Source: Pseudisothecium myosuroides
Taxonomy: Eukaryota; Streptophyta; Bryopsida; Hypnales; Lembophyllaceae
NCBI GenBank assembly: GCA_951799445.1
Contig: OX637287.1
Location: 44,421,724 to 44,485,723 of the forward strand
Length of the DNA stretch: 64,000 nucleotides
Direction: 5' to 3'
The notes under the pieces were generated by a model, which did not search any database, was not told the origin of the DNA, and worked only from the letters and a program-made list of their open reading frames with translations. The position numbers were made by a program, and so were the translations under genes. Below, piece by piece: positions 60,490 through 64,000 of this stretch (its first letter is position 1; every line of letters begins with the position of its first letter).

Positions 60490-60814
60490 TTGGTGGGAAT
60501 ACTAAGTACTTGGTGTCGGTTGACTCGTCCATGAACCTTCAGGTAAGTCCTCAGTTTCAAATTCCTTCCCGTCTGGAGTTGAAATTGAATGTGATTATGA
60601 ATGTGGAAGGTCTCGCTTTGGGATTTTTCATCGTGATTTGCAGCTAGCCAGCACGGAGGAGCATATGGACGGAGCATTTACTTATAACTTGAGAGAGGTT
60701 CTTATCAGGAATGGTCTTTTTAATCACTCCAAGGATGCTTTGAATTTGATGCTCTGTTCAATGTTTGTGGACCTTCCAGGGCAACCTGGGCACACATTTT
60801 TGAAAAGGATTTAG
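60490..60814 (+). pseudogene. small nuclear ribonucleoprotein F (SmF) pseudogene
   Basis: 60506-60542 reads YLVSVDSSMNLQ, then an intron with consensus GTAAGT donor (60543) and TTGCAG acceptor (60643), then from 60644 LASTEEHMDGAFTYNLREVL followed by IRNGLF, stop TAG at 60812. This matches the Sm fold of SmF (family: YLVSVDSYMNLQLANTEEY, then GQFTGNLGEILIRCNN). The N-terminal segment of the Sm1 motif before 60490 is missing or shifted, Gly-Glu of the Sm2 motif reads Arg-Glu, and the end after IRN is unrelated. The retained intron shows a DNA-level duplicate, not a processed copy. SmF is a core spliceosomal snRNP ring subunit; this copy is unlikely to work. Confidence 0.75.
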
Positions 60815-60907
60815 GGTTTAGGGTTTATAGTCGAGGAACGCCCTGCCCTCACAACCATTACCTATCTCGAAGACGTCGTCGAATCGCTTGGTAAAGAAAC
60901 CCTAAAG
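60809..60907 (+). promoter_or_regulatory. telo-box cluster upstream of the ARMC7-like gene
   Basis: TTAGGGTTTAGGGTTTA at 60811-60827 and AAACCCTAA at 60897-60905, the second 27 bp before the ATG. Plant telo-boxes are typical of promoters of housekeeping and translation-related genes. Confidence 0.55.
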
Positions 60908-60931
60908 TGGAGCAGGGTGAAGGAGGACATC

Positions 60932-62694
60932 ATGTTCAGTAATGCGGTTCGTCAAAAGGAGCGCACTGGCAAGTATGGCACCTCCCGCGACCAATACCTG
61001 CAGGCACTGCTCACAACTCTTAATTTCGTCTTGCCTCTGCTTCTGAGTTCCATCGTTGTGTCGATGTTCCGGGTTACCGATATACAGAAATTCCCGTTTT
61101 GTTCCGGTTTTCAAATGCGTTTTTAATGGTCTAAGACTGTTTTTCTCAATTCTGTTTTTACGAATCTGTTCTTAAGCTGATAGTTTACATGCGAACATTG
61201 AAAAACGCCTCAGAAACGTTCAAATTTGTTACTGAACTTGAAATCAAAGAGCGTTTTATTGTAATCCGGGTCGATTTTCTGTCGTATTTGTTTTAGGGTT
61301 TCGGTGATTGCTCTCTTCTCGTCTTCCTAAGCGCAACCAAAGGCTGACCGGTCATGGCACTGGCTACATGCAGGACCTTGTAACGGAGTTTCAACAAACT
61401 GTTCGTGAAGGTACAGCTGATGGGGTCCTGCGTGGATCGTGGTATGCTTAGACTTGCGTAAGGAATTATTGTTGCCAAGAAATTTCATACGGTTAGTGTT
61501 ACAATGGAGCATTAGGTCGACAAAACCTTTCAAATTTTGCGATCACAGCCGATCTTAGTGCATTCTTTGGTTGACTACAGAAGCGAAAGAGCAAGTGGTA
61601 GCGCATCTGGCCAACTTTGCGTATGATCCTTTTAACTTCGAATATCTCCGCTCGGTATGTATTCCTGTATCAACTTCGAGTGTTTTAAGGTGTAGGAGGA
61701 ACTTAGACTGCTTTTCTATCTATATTGCCTCTGGTTTACTTGGAAGCAATTTTTGCATGTCTTTCAACGAGGTTCCGACTCACTGCCCTGCAACTGCAAC
61801 GTGTATCTATCCCTGATGATATTCGTGACACTTGTTTCTTTGCAGCTCAATGTTCTGGACTTGTTCTTGGACTGCTTGACGGAGTCTAATGAGAAGCTGG
61901 TTGAGTATGCTTTAGGGGGAATTTGCAACTGTGTTCCTGGTGAGGTGCCACGTTTCTTTTTGGTTGCATACTTGTTCAAATTGTTTGCAGCGATTTCTCG
62001 ACTGTTTGCTGTTTAATTCAGTTTACGTTGTGGATAGTAACTTATCACAAGTTCATCGTGTTTTAGCGGTTTACATACTACAAATGTCTTTTGTAGATTC
62101 CACAAATGCTGCTATTGTGGTGGAGAACGGTGGAATACCTCTGATTATTCAGTCTTTATCAAGTCCCGTTGAAAACACGGTAAGAACGTAAGAACCTTTC
62201 TTTGGTTGTCCTAAAAATTTCTTCAAAATATTCTAATTCAATAAGAAGGATTTGTTTCACTCCAAGAGTTTTCAATCTGCAGCCAATCTGCAATAGAATT
62301 TTCCTACTGTACAGTAGTGTGCCTACTCTGGGTTCGGGGATGCTCCTTTTGAGCTTCACCGCAGTGGAGACAATTGATAGCTCGGGTTGGCTTATTCAGG
62401 TTTTATCGGCCATTGCAACGTTATATTACCTCTGCACCCCTGCAACCAAGAAAGGTATATAACATGCAGTAACACGAGTTGAGTTTCTTTTAAAAGTGAA
62501 ACTAGTTCTGTACATTGTGACCACTGGGTCCATACATTTGTCACTAATTGTGTTGACTTGACATCCTCCTTGCAGACATTTTGAAACCAGAAGTCGTGGA
62601 GTGCATGAACAAATACGCTAGTGTGGGAGATGTGAATATTAGATTCAGCAATTTAGCACAATCGTTTCTTGATACCCACGTCCACAGAACATAA
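60932..62694 (+). CDS. ARMC7: armadillo repeat-containing protein 7 homolog
   Basis: Seven exons: 60932-61003, 61374-61410, 61581-61654, 61846-61939, 62097-62179, 62400-62454, 62576-62694, giving 177 residues, the usual size for ARMC7. Starts [20 protein letters not shown]. Armadillo segments: [80 protein letters not shown]; the end is [17 protein letters not shown]. All joins keep phase. The first intron starts GC (CAG|GCACTG) because the conserved YLQ-D join allows no nearby GT. Family knowledge: ARMC7 pairs with RBM48 and is part of the minor (U12) spliceosome in animals; in maize RBM48 is needed for U12 splicing. A nuclear splicing role is inferred here. Confidence 0.93.
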
Positions 62695-62969
62695 CAATAA
62701 CATTTGTTCAGCAGTTGTATATGGTCCCACTTAAATTGATGAGAGTCATGTATCTAGGAATATTCTTCCAAATAGACGCACACGATGAGTCCTTGCTTAC
62801 AGCTTATATTCTTTGGGCCCTCGATAGTGTTTGGATTGCCACATCCTTTGTTAACCTTGGAAGGATGCGGCCCTCATCACCAAGGTGGTCACCAATACAC
62901 TCCGATAATTGGACCGACAGGTGCATTCTTTCTTTCTATAATTAACAGTGAAGTCATCCATTGGACCTT

Positions 62970-63083
62970 TTAGGTTGACAACATCCTTATAGGGTTAACA
63001 ATGTCCTTTTAGGTTGACAGCATCCTTATAGGGTTGACAGCGTCCTTTTAGGTTGACAGCATCCTTATAGGGTTAACAATATC
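62970..63083 (+). repeat. minisatellite, about 36-bp unit, three copies
   Basis: Alternating AGGTTGACAGCATCCTTATA and GGGTTGACAGCGTCCTTTT blocks. Lies 280 bp after the ARMC7 stop. Confidence 0.85.
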
Positions 63084-64000
63084 ACGAAGGTAGCGATGTT
63101 GTTGTGTATGATATGAGTGTCGATGCTGCCAGTGCAATAGCAGAATATTTTATGGCTTGTCCCTGCAATTTTTTGCAATGGTGTTGATTCCTTTTAGGCA
63201 ATCATGTTTCACCTTCAAGCCTCAGGATTATCCTTGTCTACATTAATATTTCCACTATAATATCCAGTTAATTCATAGGACACTAATATCACACTACCAC
63301 TAAGTTAACACCATGTGTTGTAAACTATCATCACCCTCACATTAACTCAACACTAATCTAACATGAGGATTGCATATATCTCGCACCTGCTTTTGTAACA
63401 GAAAAAAACTTTGTCAATCGAATGGCAGTCTTTTGTGATATGTAGAGCAAATCAGTGTTTGAATTTTCTTTTGCTGTAATCATGCCACATGAGCAGAGAG
63501 AGGCTCTCAGAACTCGGCCCAACCCTTTACCGAGCCCTCATTTACGAGACAAGACAACTTATGTAGTACTCGGGGAATCTGAAAGGCCATTGATTGATCG
63601 GCAAGTCTTTCCTAGAGACTTGCAGTCCGTCGTTAACTAAATCAAGTACCTATATCAAACCGGGATACCAACTTCTCAGTTTATGCAGAATCTTGACAAA
63701 ATGCTGAAAGATGAAGTGTGGCATTGAAAATGCTTAAACTACCCACTGTACAGTACAGTACATGCTCCTCGTCGATCCAACCAAAAAACGTATTAATTAT
63801 TGCTACTCTAGCAGAGGTCTCCTCAACCTTCAACCCCTACAATCTCACCAATAGGTACCTACCTTGGTACCTGACAGGGTGCGACCTGCTGTTCCCACTG
63901 CCAATCCTAATTTCTCACAAACATCATTGCACTTGTGTGTGTCAAAGAAAAGCTTAAAACCTTCCGAACCGAGATTAGTACGAGTGAACCGCAGAACATC
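63084..64000. other. no recognised feature
   Basis: Short open frames at 63455-63640 and 63718-63957 show no recognisable protein. No splice-linked exons or element ends were found up to the window edge. Confidence 0.4.

Noticed and set aside
60809..60829. Interstitial telomere (TTTAGGG repeats)
   Set aside because: Only two to three units, and placed at a promoter; better explained as telo-boxes.

Overview
This is a nuclear genomic window from a land plant. It holds six recognisable host genes with plant-type intron/exon structure: PRD1-like meiotic gene, 40S ribosomal protein S8, SEC61 beta, WDR91-like, ARMC7-like and a Ure2p/nu-type glutathione transferase. Plant telo-box motifs (AAACCCTAA) sit upstream of the S8 and ARMC7-like genes. 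Intergenic DNA is AT-rich and crowded with MITE-like elements. The Ure2p-like GST class, known to me from moss and Selaginella, and the pogo-type transposases with a pipsqueak HTH suggest a non-seed plant (bryophyte or lycophyte). That placement is inference; I cannot name the species.

Layout. 0-2.7 kb: a pogo-like transposase pseudogene that runs off the left edge. 3.4-4.0 kb: three tandem units of a dispersed repeat (R). 4.3-5.8 kb: RPS8 (+). 6.0-23 kb: transposon-rich, with a 50-bp inverted copy of the RPS8 3' flank split by two insertions, a palindromic CACTA-type MITE, a second full-length pogo/psq transposase pseudogene at 12.4-15.2 kb, and several TTAA-flanked elements. 24.7-30.3 kb: PRD1-like gene (+, nine exons). 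31.0-31.9 kb: SEC61 beta (-) with a tandem duplication of its 3' end. 32.4-35.8 kb: TTAA elements and relics plus an R copy. 36.6-42.6 kb: WDR91-like gene (-, 17 exons). 43-54 kb: SINE, Harbinger-type MITE, TTAA elements, a self-nested palindromic MITE, and scattered fragments of the WDR91 5' end. 55.1-57.0 kb: GST (+, four exons). 57.1-59.3 kb: TTAA elements, one nested in another. 60.5-60.8 kb: SmF pseudogene. 60.9-62.7 kb: ARMC7-like gene (+, seven exons). The rest, to 64 kb, is empty apart from a minisatellite.

The host genes do not form a functional cluster; they cover translation, ER translocation, meiosis, endosome biology, splicing and detoxification. The strongest unusual signal is a set of at least eight elements with CCC-initiated terminal inverted repeats flanked by TTAA (a piggyBac-like signature). 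For three of them an unoccupied copy of the target site lies within this same window and confirms the TTAA duplication. I know piggyBac as mainly an animal/fungal superfamily, so this deserves a search for an autonomous partner.

Exon coordinates were worked out by hand from splice signals, reading-phase compatibility and remembered family conservation. No alignment or search was run.
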